DNA from: Gymnopus androsaceus JB14
Taxonomy: Eukaryota > Basidiomycota > Agaricomycetes > Agaricales > Omphalotaceae
Assembly (NCBI GenBank): GCA_009733575.1
Contig: ML769677.1
Span: forward strand, 1-64,000
Direction: 5' to 3'
DNA: 64,000 nucleotides
The stretch's first letter is position 1; the number at the start of each line of letters is the position of its first letter. Made by a program: the position numbers and the translations under genes. Under the pieces are notes generated by a model. That model ran no database searches. It worked only from the letters and a program-made list of their open reading frames with translations, and was not told the origin of the DNA. Shown in pieces: positions 36,320 through 47,600 of this stretch.

Positions 36320-37697
36320 CTAGACTTTCTCCGTCACGAGCGCCTCGCAAAGATCCCAAAACTGTATTCCCAATTTACGGTCTTTATCCTCTGCAATAGC
36401 TTTCTTGCGCGTTAGCTTAGCGATGGGGAATAGAAGTGCAGCTCTGTAATATATCGGAACAGGAAATGATCAATTAGTACCGTATCAAGAGAGGACTCAA
36501 TGAGAGAGGCCTGGATGTATTTCGGGGGGAAAAATACTGACTTTAAATCCTTCTCCTCCACTTCCGGTGCTGTCGCCGCATACAGCTGCGTCAATGCACC
36601 CTGTTCAGGGGTTAGCATGATGTACTTCGTTAAAGAGAACAAAGACGCAAGGATCGGCCAGGATTGAACAGGGCCTGCGAGTGATGGTGATTAGTTGAAG
36701 GCAATAATGGGGGAGAATCAAGACATGCTGGTTACGCACCCCGAGATAATTCCGTGTTTACACCACCTGGATGAACAGAGAGGCAGTATATATTCGCCGT
36801 TCCAGACTCGATCAATCGGGTTTGAAGCTCGTTGGTGAATAGGATGTTCTGCACATTAAATAGTTAACGATAAGTTCTTTCAACAACAAAAAAAAAACAA
36901 AAAAAAACAGCCTCGGAGTAGTAGTACTCACAGACAACTTTGAAAACCCATATCTCACCCAAGCCCCCGCCTTTTGGTTTAACCCCTCGAGGGAAGAAAA
37001 ATCAGGAGAACCAAGTCGCGCGAATTGGTACCCTATGCTGCTAATATTGACTATACGGACATGCGAGTCTGGCAATGCAGCTGTTTGCTTCAAGAGAGGA
37101 AGGAGAGGAATTGTTAATGCGAAATGGCCTGTTCCATTACATGCCTGAGCCTCGATTCCATCAGGGCTGAGCTCGTACGGTGTGGCCATCTTGATTTCGA
37201 AAGGTTAAGCTCGTCAATTGAATGTACCGAGTCGTACTTACAATCCCAGCGTTGTTAACCAATATATCTCGAATCATACCATCAGACCTTGATAGGTGAT
37301 CTTCAAGCCAAGTACATACCTAGCCTCGTCTCACGTTCCATAAAGTCTTGAGCAGCTTTCGTTGCTGATTTAAGATTCTGGAGGTCGAATTTGATGAACT
37401 CGATTTTGGATTTAGTATCGGGACCTAGTTCCGACTTGATCTTCTCAATGGCAGCTAGAGCACGAGATTCTTGTCGACATAGCATGCTGTGGCACGGTAC
37501 ACAGTTAGCAACCCAAGATGTGTAGAAGGGGACTCGGAAGAGCTCAGTACTTACTACACATCCGCACCCTTTCTCGCAAGCTCACGCACAGTGACGAACC
37601 CAAGTCCAGTATTGCCCCCAGTCACAATCGCAACACGTCCAGTCAAGTCGGGAATGGAGGAAACTTGCCATTGGGGTTTGGAGTTTAGTATGCCCAT
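36320..37697 (-). CDS. Short-chain dehydrogenase/reductase, copy 2
   Basis: An SDR of about 330 residues with small introns. Order: VSSIPDLTGRVAIVTGGNTG (cofactor loop), MLCRQESRALAAIEKIKSEL, FIKFDLQNLKSATKAAQDFM, then MATPYELSPDGIEAQACNG, SHVRIVNISSIGYQFA (catalytic Ser region), and YGFSKLS carrying the YxxxK catalytic pair. NILFTNELQTRLIE, VHPGGVNTELSRG and a C-terminal exon ending LVTEKV follow. The frame breaks seen in copy 1 are absent. Start taken at 37697 (MGILNSKPQ); a frame-compatible Met lies at 37751. Substrate unknown. This is the better candidate for a working copy. Confidence 0.75.
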
Positions 37698-37945
37698 ACT
37701 TGATAAGTGGCAGGGAGCTCGAGCTTCGGTACGTCTTGGAAATTGGATCACAGTGCATCAGTACTTCGAAAAGACAATACTTATATGTATGGTCGGAAGC
37801 AGGTCGGAATGACACGCGGCTTCCGGCACATAGTGTATTATTGCCTTTGTAAGTTCTGCCGTTTGGTCTACGCGTCTTGAACATTTCCGGCCTCCCACTA
37901 AGTAATACATAGAACTGACTCAGGATAGATATGAGCTCGCTAAAA

Positions 37946-38003
37946 ACATCGGGCATCGGGCAACCAGCTTCAAGATGGAGGAAGGTTGCCCGATGCCCGA
38001 TGT
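37946..38003. repeat. 20-bp inverted repeat at duplication edge (copy 2)
   Basis: Same hairpin as at 33028-33085. About 20 bp to its right (near 38024) the sequence switches to the AT-rich 38-59 kb region. Confidence 0.9.
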
Positions 38004-38024
38004 CCGATGTTTAATACATTTATA

Positions 38025-38626
38025 TGAAGTCAGTTCTCATCATTTAATGTACATCTTGATCAAAATGTGATGATCCTACTTGATTGACGTACTTTGAGCA
38101 GGTATTTTTACTGCGTGCGTGTACACATCATGGATTGCACTCCTCTTGCGTAGAATTTGTACTTTGTTCTCACTTGAACTGTTGAATTAAGCACATGGCC
38201 TGATCCTACTACAACTTACTTGCAATTATATTTACTTCTAGCTAGGCATAAATATGCATTTGTATTGACGCTTTCAGTAACCATACTTTATTGATGTCTT
38301 TTTGACTTTTTCTAACATACTTCTAACTTTTTCTAGTGTACTTCTGACTTCGACTAATCTATTAGCAAGTTTTTGACTTTTTCTAAAGTTCTCTTAACTT
38401 CGACTAACTTGGGACTAGTATTTTTGAATTGATTTATTCAATGCTATAACATCATCCAACTTGAAGCGTGGAATCCATCGGAATAGATGAGAGTCCCACA
38501 AATTTCAGTTCTCAGAAATTGTAAATCCACAACATAGTTGGCCGAACAGACTCTAAGTTATGAAGCAAGAATATTTGTCAGATGAATCGGGTAGTATTGA
38601 TGAAGAGCATATAAGATAAGTAAGAA
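38025..38626. other. AT-rich non-coding stretch
   Basis: No gene seen. It contains runs of TTTTTGACTTTTTCTAA-like direct repeats near 38300-38400 and, at 38070-38100, a block resembling the inverted sequence near 59090-59120. Confidence 0.5.
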
Positions 38627-40671
38627 TTAAAAGTGATCAGGCTGAAGAATTCGAGCGACAATCAGAGCCTGTGTCCAAAGAGTGTAGACATCATCGGTAC
38701 TACTGCTCCTATGAATTCCCGCAACAGCTACATCCAAAAAGTCCACTTGTTCTTGGGACAAGACCGCGGAAGGGGCCGTTACAAGGACTTCATTGAGCTC
38801 AGGTGGTGGCCCTCGCCTTCGCAACCAAGAGCTAGTACTCTCATTTGCATAATTGCTACGCAGCTGCTGCAAGACCGCATCCTCTTGATACGCATCCCAA
38901 TCTACTCCAAATAGCTCTAGCTCTTCATCGGTCAGATGCTCTTCCAAAGAATCACCCCTCAAGCTGTGAACCAACATATCAAACCTGAACATGTCCTCGG
39001 GTCTTTGATTTGGGCCTGATCGGATAGTTATGAGGTGTAGATTCCATGAATTTGCCCAGAATTCCAACTGTGAGTTGATAGTGTGAAGAAAGAGATGTTG
39101 GAGAAGCCAAACATGATTTGGGTTATTAACTTGCATATCATGTTCAACTTCAAGGTCTGTGAATAATTGGTGCCATGTAGCACCGACACCGATAGTGATG
39201 TCCGCCCACAAGCACTCAATACGGGTATTATGCACGCTTCTGTAATTATAGACAACTTCAAATAAGTGAATATGAATATCAATGAATTATTGTGTTCACC
39301 TTCCCCAGATATACGAGCCTCGTCCATTACCTTGAACCATTTCCATAAATGCTGCCACCAGCACATTCTCAATGCCATGATCCCCTCTAACACGCAATGG
39401 AATTCCAAACTTTGCCGTACTGTCCATGAAAAGACTCAAGACGGTGGTTGCTAGGTTGTTAGCACTTGCTCGTATCCCTGTAACCAATCGAGAATATCCA
39501 TCGATAAATGCGTGTATAACAATACCCCAGCGTATGAGACCTAGAAGAAATATTAATATTAATCCTACTACAACTTTCCACCGCCAGGAGCTCACCATGT
39601 TGACCATCGTGGTGCCACAGTGAATTTGGACCAGGAACTTGATAACCGCGCCGTCTCAAGCGAACACGATCAAAAAATCTTTCTACTGGGTCAATACGCC
39701 GGAGAGATTCTCCCACTCTCTGTTGTGAAACAATGAGGTCGATGCTACATAGCATACCACTTAGGATACGGATTCCTGCCCTAGGAAAATCATGGCGAAA
39801 TTCCGATAGCACGCTATCAAGCTCTGGGTTGGTGATGTTAGAAAGATATCCGGGAAGAGAGGAGGATTTGAAGATGGTGTCCCGGTCGCGAGATGAACCT
39901 TGAGCAAATTCAGGTATTGGAGCATCATGAGAGGACTCAGAGCCTTGGATGAATTCTGGAAGATGGTCTCAAGATGAGCCCTGAATGAACTCTGGGACAT
40001 TGGCTTGAGCATCCAAGTCATCTTCTGAAGGAAACAGATTGGTGCCCGGTAGCGCAATATTATAGTCAAGAAGAGCCTGACGGACTATTGTGCGGCTTAC
40101 ACCCAGAAAATCAGCTATTCCACTAGTGGACCTGAATCTGTATGCCCAGGCCAGAAAGTCGCGGTTAATGACAGTCCTGGGGCGACCTTGGCCACCAGAA
40201 TATTCCTTGGAGATGACCGGATGTCCATTATGCGAAGACTGTAGTATAGTGTCATGCAGAATGCGAATATCATGGAGCATATGCTCAACGCCACTCCGAA
40301 CCGTGAAAAGTTCAGATCCTTCGAATATAGCTTCATTCTACATATTTTAAATGAGTAAAATCAAAAAATCAATCTCGAACAGTATGAAACCATACATTGG
40401 TGACCAAAGTTCGAAATTCACCCAACTCTTCCCCTAACATTTCAAGTAAAAACACATCAGGAGGGTCCACGAGAGCTTCATGAACCAATCCAGTGAATTT
40501 TGCATACTCCTCTCGGAAACGCGATAGCAAATGATCTCCATTTGAGGTGATATTAACGGTTTTGCAGAGAACGCCAAGCAATAAGAGGTATAACAGGAGT
40601 AGTAGCCTCATAGTTGAATATGAAAGAGACGCGTCAAGAAGTTGAAGAACGTGTCCAATGACCACCATCAA
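38627..40671 (-). pseudogene. Integrase-core (DDE) protein with helix-turn-helix
   Basis: After an N-terminal leucine-rich exon the protein has GQGRPRTVINRDFLAWAYRF, a helix-turn-helix-like SGIADFLGVSRTIVRQALLD, and a repetitive acidic linker (EFIQGS repeated). The integrase-like core follows: PNSLWHHDGQHG, FIDGYSRLVTG, RGDHGIENVLVAAFM and HNTRIECLWADIT supply the D, D, E pattern. A C-terminal tail ends ILQPDHF at 38627. The core fits a family of integrase-like proteins that recurs in Agaricomycete genomes outside standard retrotransposons. One in-frame TGA at 39969-39971 sits in the repetitive linker, probably from CGA. Otherwise it is nearly intact, with introns near 39540-39600, 39240-39300 and 40337-40390. 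Confidence 0.7.
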
Positions 40672-40785
40672 ATTCCTGCGCTCGGCTAAGGTTCAAGTCG
40701 CTTTTCTTGAACTTTCTTTCCAACTCCTACGACACTCATTTTTTCTAATCATCTTTCTTCTTTTTTTTGTTTCTGGTGTAATCCA

Positions 40786-42162
40786 GATGTCTCTCGGTGA
40801 TATTCCCACTACAGGTTTGAAGACCCCTATCCTAATTGTGTTGTTCTCAACTTGAAGTCTTTTGCACAGATACGATTATATGTACTGTAGGGATATGCTC
40901 TTCTTTCAAAGAGAAGCCCATCGAAACCATAACTCTCTGGAATATTCAAGTACCATCCTCTTCAATAACCCAACTTGGAGAGTCGAGCTGGTGTATTTCA
41001 ATCTCGCAGCTGTTGAGCTTGACGATATCCCAGCTACTGGTCGAATACATCTGTGATGTTTCCCGGTTTGACGGTATATCCAGGTGTTTTCAGAATGCAA
41101 AACACATTTGTATCGCTACCCTTAGAGTCCCAGACTTTACACAGAACGTCAACCTAGAAATTCTAGGATTTCGTGCTTTTTCTGGTACTCTTGAAGATGC
41201 CTTGGCTCATATTCCACAATCTTATTTGACCACCGTCTTTTCTTCTGATGGGGAGAACCACATCACCCAGTCATTTCTCTCCAACTCTCCCAAGGTTCTC
41301 ATGGGTGCAGTAAATAGAAATAACCATGCTCACTTCATTATTCTCCTCGAGGATATGGCCATATTGACGTCGCCAATTGGTCCAGTGGATTTCCCTCCAG
41401 AGCTGTGGCCTGCTCAATACTTCATTCCGGAGATTTCAGCGGAGTCTTCCTTGTCTTCTAGCTTCCGAGCGCCTTCTCCATCTCCATCCCCAGATTTGAC
41501 ACACCTGGAAACCTACCAAGAATACCTCTTTCACATGTTTCAACAAGGCATTGAAAGCGCAGTGTATTCGCGGGAGGGTGGAACTCAAAGAAAGCTTTGG
41601 TTTAGCATCCAAAATCACCGCAAGGCTTGTGAATTTCTTACTCAAGCGGGATTCAAAAATTTTCTTACCACCAATGAAGAATTCTTTGAACTTCCTAGTG
41701 GGACACGTTTATCTATGTCGCATATCCTCACTTCTGAGCTGGAATGGGACGTCCTGACCTTTAGGAGAAAGTCTCGATACTATGGTTTATGTGCTGAGTA
41801 CACAGCTTCCCACCACTGGAATGGCAATCTTTTTCCACCATTGGGTAAGCGCTATTTCTTTCTATCTTTCTCAATCTGTATTTTTTTAACCTACCATCTT
41901 TGTAGCTCCGCCACCTCTCAAGGGAACCCATAATTGGAGAGAGTGGAATGAGCGAAACAATCTGCTTGGGGTCTGGAAGAAAATTACTGCGATGTTTGGT
42001 CCCGAAGGCTATGCTTCTTTTGCAAAGCCCCCGGTAGCCAGCAGCCATATTAAGGAGACGCTTGCTGCCAAGCTTACGGAAGGTAGCTTGCCCAAAATTT
42101 CCACAATCAAGGAATATCTGGTCCCCCGGGCCCTTGGAGATGATATAGACGGTTGGTTTTGA
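40786..42162 (+). CDS. Uncharacterised protein
   Basis: A long open frame from about 40836 to an intron at 41845-41906 (GTAAGC..TTGTAG), then a last exon APPPLKGTHNWREWNERNN..DDIDGWF with stop at 42162. It could begin at MSLGDIPTTG (40786) if a short exon is joined, or at a Met within the long frame. Visible blocks: HAHFIILLEDMAILTSPIGP, FIPEISAESSLSSSFRAPSP and RKLWFSIQNHRKACEFL. No motif I can name, and no signal peptide or clear membrane segment in the core. It is divergent from the integrase gene, with about 115 bp between starts, so the two may share a promoter or belong to one element. Confidence 0.5.
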
Positions 42163-42385
42163 TTTACATGCTCAATATACATTGCTTTGCCCCTGCCATC
42201 ACATTACTTGGACTCATAGCTATTCAATCTACCGCTTTGCTCCTGCACTTCATTACTCTCATTACTACTTATAATTATGCTTGGCTAATAGTCCTATACG
42301 TGCAGTAATAACTTGCCTAGGAATACTACCACTTTTCGAATATATACATATACTTGCCATTTTTCTTCTCTTCACAACCACTCAC

Positions 42386-42545
42386 CAATCGCTATACGCT
42401 TGGAGCTCATGAGATCGGTCAATATAGTCTCAACAAGCTCCGATAGGTGCTCCAAGAGATGTTGGTGGCTGACACTGTGTAGGTTGTAGTAATTGGGGTT
42501 CTGGGTCATACGACGCCGATAGAAATAGGTCCGGGTCAACATATC
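42386..42545 (-). pseudogene. BRR2: BRR2 fragment, C-terminal Sec63-region exon
   Basis: [18 protein letters not shown] and [20 protein letters not shown] match the spliceosomal DExD/H helicase Brr2 at its second cassette. It is bounded by an acceptor (TTTTCAG) and donor (GTGAGT), so it was copied as genomic DNA with introns. It is separated from the upstream BRR2 part by an inverted ULA1 piece. Confidence 0.88.
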
Positions 42546-42616
42546 CTGAAAAATAATTGAGAGAGATTAGCTTGATAGTGTAAAACAATTGAACGTCTAA
42601 CTACTTCCCTGGAACC

Positions 42617-43205
42617 TCCTTCTGGAGCTCCTGATGCCAAAACACGTCGATATGATCGCCAACTCCGGCTGGGCTGCTTCAGGCCAAGCCGCGCTTGAAT
42701 CTGCTTGCATTTTGGTCATTCCTGCTTCTGCCACAGCAACAAGTATATTGAAGAATCTCATTCTACCTGGCCTAGGCCACTTTACCTTGTTAGACGATAG
42801 AACACAGGAGCAGATGCACACAACAACTTTTTCTTGGATGGCTGTGGGCAAGTCAAGAGCAGAGGAAGTGGTCAACGGTCTCAGAGAACTTAACGACGGT
42901 GTCCAGGGTGTTGCTGATACCCAACAAGTACTCTCAAGTCAAAGGGATTGGCTGAAGACCTTTGATGTGGTCGTTGCTCATAATGCACACCCTGACATTA
43001 TTGATGATCTGCTGCCCTGCTCTGGCCAGAGACTCATCTTGTCATCGTGAATAGTGCTGGTTTCGTTGCCGAGTTTTCCATTCATTATAGTCAGCATCAG
43101 AGTACGTGCAATTGACTTGTCTCTCTCTCTGTACCTGACTTACGTTTCCTAGTAATTGAATCCCACTCGGAAACCGCTGCATCCTTGCGCATTGACAAGG
43201 CTTTC
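42617..43205 (+). pseudogene. ULA1: ULA1 / APPBP1 (NEDD8 E1 regulatory subunit) fragment
   Basis: DAKTRRYDRQLRL, then after a 2-bp loss AASGQAALESACILVIPASA, ILKNLILPGLGHFTLLDD, GKSRAEEVVNGLRELNDG, SAGFVAEFSIHYS and, after an intron (GTACGT..CCTAG), IESHSETAASLRIDKAFP. It is the N-terminal third of the protein only and breaks off into BRR2 sequence on the opposite strand. The frameshift near 42665 and missing C-terminus make it non-functional. Confidence 0.85.
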
Positions 43206-44430
43206 CCTCTCCAAACGTATCATACTGCGGTCGACCAGTCCAAGCATCTGCAACACATCCTGCGAGGACAACTCGGTCCATCAACCCTTTTCGGGGTTGT
43301 AGATCTGCGTTCCCTTGATGATAACCAAGTGTGTGTGGGGAGGTTCACTCCCCAAGCGAGAGTAGCGGTACAAACGAGCACCTGGACGTGTCCGTCCCCA
43401 AAGAGATCCTTGACTAGCACTCTGTCCTCTCTCGATATCCCGCATGATGAATAGCAAACCCAAAGGAGAATAAATCCCTTAGATTCGGATCTTTAACATT
43501 ATTCGCTTCTTCAGTGAGAATCTCCCTTGTCGCACCCTCGGGTTTGACAAACTGCGTGATTGTCTCCTTCTCCATTGCTGTATCCCGGAGGTACTTTGCC
43601 GTTTTGGCCGTCTCCTTGCGAGAGTGGATGAACACCAGAGTTTGGTTCTTCCCAGCGTAGTCCAAGACTTTTTTGTAGCAGACTGTGTTGGTGACTTGAT
43701 ACCACTTGATAGCCTTTTTCTCTGTGATACCGATAAACTGTTGCTGAAGATCACAGGGTTGGTACGGCGCATCAAAGTAGAACAAGCCTTTCTTGGTGTC
43801 GACACGGAGGAAGGTGGCTACATCTTCATAGTTGGGAAGAGTAGCAGAAAGACCGACAAGACGAACATAGTCTCCAGTCTGCTCCATCCGACAGACAGTA
43901 CGAGCAATGACGGACTCGGGAACAGGACCACAGTCATCATGAAGAAGATGAATCTCATCAATAACGATGAGACGAATGAGATTGGTATACGACGTATCCG
44001 TGCTCTTTCTCGTGACGACATCCCATTTTTCCAGAGTAGTGACAATGATTTGGGTCTCGGCAATTTGAGCTTTGGTCATTTGGGAATCACCAGTGAGCTC
44101 ACCGACTTTGATACCCAGGATGCTAAGCCGTGAAGTGAAGTTGCCGACCATTTCCTGTACGAGGGCTTTCATTGGGGCAATGTAGATGATTTTGAAGGAA
44201 TCCATGGCAAAGGTGCCGGTTGCTTTGTTGCGCCATTTCAACATTTCGTTGAGGACGGTAGGGAGAGTGACATTGGTCTATGAATAGCCCATTAGTAAAG
44301 GTAAAAAGTTGAGGCAGTAGCAATACATACTTTTCCAGCACCAGTAGGTGCACATAGCAAGACGGGTTCGTCGGTCCCAAACGCAACGGGATACAGTTTA
44401 CTCTGGATACGGTTGAGCTTTGGAACGGTG
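43206..44430 (-). pseudogene. BRR2: BRR2 fragment, first helicase cassette
   Basis: [28 protein letters not shown] (Walker A), an intron, then IAPMKALVQEMVGNF, ELTGDSQMTKAQIAETQI, the DEIHLLHDD box, [55 protein letters not shown] and, through frame changes, [14 protein letters not shown]. The order and introns match BRR2, which remodels U4/U6. Several substitutions at conserved places (TLEKWD for TPEKWD, HHAGYRE for HHAGMSRED) and frameshifts mark decay. The region between this cassette and the Sec63 exon is missing. Confidence 0.92.
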
Positions 44431-46477
44431 AAACGCACGCCGACATGTGGGGATAAGTTGTCCTCCACCATGATGGATAGCATCGGCGTGAAGCTAGAAG
44501 AAAATCTTAAATATGCAAGCAAAACCCATAAAAAAATGGACTTACAGTAACATTGAGGATGTTGAATCGTACGCCACACATATTCTCCTCAGCACAGACA
44601 CCTTCCTTGGTTGCCCACTGGAAGGCAGCAACACAGGAATCCTTGATTTCGTTCAAGTACTGCACTCCCTTGGTGACATCAACCAGCAGATTAGGACCGG
44701 TGGTATCTGGACCGAAACACCAAATCTTTTGGGCATTGGTGACATCCCAGCCGAAATCGTCAGCGTGGACACGGGCACGAGCCTTGAAATTGTCACGAGG
44801 GTTGACCTTGCCGTCCTCAATTGCTTTGGAAAGCCCGTCATCGAGAGGCATGGCCTTCATGTACAGACGATTGTGCTTGTTCTGAGATTTTGAGAGAGCG
44901 ACAATGGAGGATTCGGCCTTGACGGTTTCACGGTAAGGCACGACGGGGTCGGAAATCTTGAGAGGAACACCAGCGTGGTCTTCTTGGAGATCCTTCAAGC
45001 CCAATAAGATTAGTTTTAAAAAAACGATAACGAGCGGTTTGAGGATGTACCTTCAAACAGATTTACAAGTGAAGCTCACCGGCACCGGCGACAATATGCT
45101 CACCAGATTCATTAATCCATGCCTGCACACAAGGGTCAGACTTGGAGAGACGCTTGAGACCCTCAACAAGCTTGGGGAGATCAGCAGCGTTCTTGACCTC
45201 AACAGCGACTTGCACGATGGGGGACACGGAGAATCGCATAACCTTCATGTTGTGAGCAGTCTCGGAGGTGGTCAAGGTACCGCTCTTCAACAAGAACTGA
45301 TCGATACCAACGAGACCAACGATGTTACCGGCAGGACAATCCTCAATAGGCTCGATGTAACGACCCATCATCAGAACGGTTCTCTGGATAGACTTGATGA
45401 ACAGGTTGTCTTTCTTTCCAGGGAGGTAGTTGGGTCCTTGGATACGGATTTTGGGGCTGGAGCAAACGGTTCCAGAGAATACACAACCAAAGGCATAGAA
45501 CCAACCCTTATTGGAAGTGGCCACCATCTTGGAGACGTAGAGGACCAGGGGACCCTTGGGATCAGGGATCACAGTCCCGGATACCAATGGCAGACTCGTC
45601 ATCCATGGGTCCCTCATAGAGGGTCTCGACATGGTAACGTTGGGCAGTGGCAGGAGAAGGAAGGTTAATGACAATCATTTCCAACATGGAGTCACCGGCG
45701 GGAAGGAATTTACGCATAACAACCTTGAGCAGAGCTTTTCCCTCAAGATCACGCTCGTCCTGGGCAAGTTTGACATCGAGCTTGTCAAGCATGGGACCAA
45801 TGGCATCTTTTTCGAAGTTCATGATGGCGTCGAAGATCTTGAATATGGGGTCAAGCACGAACGAGTTGAATGCATGCTCGAGTTGATGTCCATCGGCATC
45901 AATGTTCTTGGTGCTCCACTTCTTCGTCTTTGGGTTGAAGAAGTTGTCACCCCAAAGCTTGGCCATCATCTTCTCCTTGTCAACACCAAACTTCTTGGCG
46001 TAACGAATGGCGAATTGACGGAGAGTGAAGGCCCAACCATGAAGACCAGAACCGAAAGCAACAGTACCTCAGTCTGGGTAGACCTGGACATCACCGAGAG
46101 CAGCCTCGTGATATATCGAGACAATGACGTTGACACTCTCGACGGTACGCTGGAAAGATTGGTAAAGGGACTCTTTGTCGACCTGGAGTTCGAGCAAAGC
46201 ACGGTCAACCTTGTTAATGATGACAACGGGCTTGATACGCTCGGTCAAAGCCTGACGCAGCACATTTTCTGTCTGCACGCAAACAACTTCTACACAGTCG
46301 ACAACCACGAGAGCACCGTTGGTGACACGAAGAGCAGCAGTGACCTCCAATGAGAAATCGACGTGTCCGGGAGAGTCGATCAGGTTGATCAAGAACTCGT
46401 TACCTGCGAGGTCAGCTATCAGAGACCATCTTCACGATATCGGGATGATAATGTGCACACCTTCAGTCTTCTGCTTG
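44431..46477 (-). pseudogene. EFT1: eEF2 (translation elongation factor 2) fragment
   Basis: Covers about residues 85-720 of an 842-residue family protein. KQKTEG, an intron, then [20 protein letters not shown] (G3), [16 protein letters not shown] (G4), [92 protein letters not shown], an intron, then [16 protein letters not shown]. It lacks the G1 loop at the front and domain V at the end and has at least one stop (QVYPD*) and one frame change. It keeps introns, so it is a DNA-level copy. Confidence 0.95.
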
Positions 46478-46945
46478 GCCGTTCCAGCATTCCTGTAGCC
46501 GACACTCTTCGTGAGCTTGATAGCATCTGCCAGAATTGCCTGTCTCACTTCTTCAGGCAAGTGCATAGCCGGAGCCACCTCGACAACTTTCTGATGTCTT
46601 CTTTGGACTGAACAGTCACGTTCAAACAAGTGAATAGTGTTCCCTTGAGCATCCACAAGAAGTTGGACTTCGATGTGACGCGGTCGCTCGAGGAAACGCT
46701 AGATGAAGACAGTTCCGTCGCCAAAGGCAGCTTTGGCTTCGCTGACCGCACGTTTGAAAGATGTCTGGAAGTCGGATTGTTCACGAACTACTCGCATCCC
46801 GTGTCCTCCACCTCCCATCGCGGCTTTGATGATGACTATCCCAAACGTGAATATATTGCCATGCTGAAACTGATATGTCACTTACCAGGGAAACCGTACT
46901 CTTTGATGAAAGACTCTCTGTCAGTGTGTAACTTGCTACTGGGCC
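46478..46945 (-). pseudogene. PYC: Pyruvate carboxylase fragment, biotin-carboxylase domain middle
   Basis: GPVASYTLTES, KEYGFP (after a frame change), an intron (GTAAGT..GGGATAG), then VIIKAAMGGGGHGMRVVRE (ATP-grasp glycine loop), SEAKAAFGDGTVFI, a TAG where Glu is expected, [40 protein letters not shown] and [10 protein letters not shown]. At GTA it passes in frame into eEF2 KQKTEG. Non-functional. Confidence 0.85.
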
Positions 46946-47600
46946 CGGATGATAGCAAAGACACCTCGCAAGACTTGACTCATGATCTGTTCGACATCGT
47001 AAGTACTTATTTTCCTTTGGGTGGTGCTGAGAAACTTACTTGAACCGTAATATCTTCACCAAGGCATCTGCAATATCGAGAGTTGATTAGAAAACTCGAA
47101 GACAAACAAAAAGCTGATATATTTCCGTCGCTGATGATGTACTTCTTTCCGCTCTGGTCCCTACAAGCATTCACCGTCTCAGGTTCAGGGAAGACTTGCG
47201 CCTGTGAATACAAGTATGAATATTGGAGGAGCGTATGATAATGCGGTTGAACTACATTTCGACCCGCAGCCAGGATATCCAAAAACACTTGCCCATCTTT
47301 TTGTATGGCCAAGCCGTCAGCAGTTTGGTTCGACAACACGGTACCTTGAGGTCGAAGCACTAGTTAGTATCTGATTAAGGGTTTAGGATGCACAACCCAC
47401 GATAAACGCCCTTGAATGGAGGATCCAACCTCAGCGCCTCCCTTGCATACCCATTTAAGACACCCTCCTTGTCCCTAGTCAATGCCAGCTTGCAAATATT
47501 GTCCTCATTCGGCGAATCAAGATACAAATCAACCATATTCGTAAACGCCACTGAAAGCTCTACGGCGCCAACCATGATTGCCAAAATCGTATTCGCTTGT
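46946..47600 (-). pseudogene. Ppo-type fatty-acid dioxygenase/P450 fragment, C-terminal region
   Basis: ILAIMVGAVELSVAFTNMVD, GYAREALRLDPPFKGVYR, GQVFLDILAAGRN, EVFPEPETV after an intron-like gap, YIISDG, CLGEDITVQ (haem-Cys region), then IMSQVLRGVF. The order fits the P450 half of linoleate diol synthase / psi-factor oxygenases. It ends by fusing to pyruvate-carboxylase sequence near 46946. No start or N-terminal dioxygenase half is present. Confidence 0.6.

Noticed and set aside
28218..38024. Treating all single-base differences between duplicates as biological
   Set aside because: Many lie in short homopolymer runs, where sequencing or consensus errors between near-identical repeats are common. 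They are reported as lesions but with this caveat.
40786..42162. A second dioxygenase gene
   Set aside because: Its length and context suggested it, but no HxD..H spacing in a strand-rich block could be found.
44513..46353. Long plus-strand open frames opposite eEF2
   Set aside because: They are antisense to a highly conserved, codon-biased gene, which commonly leaves the opposite strand open; no homology seen.
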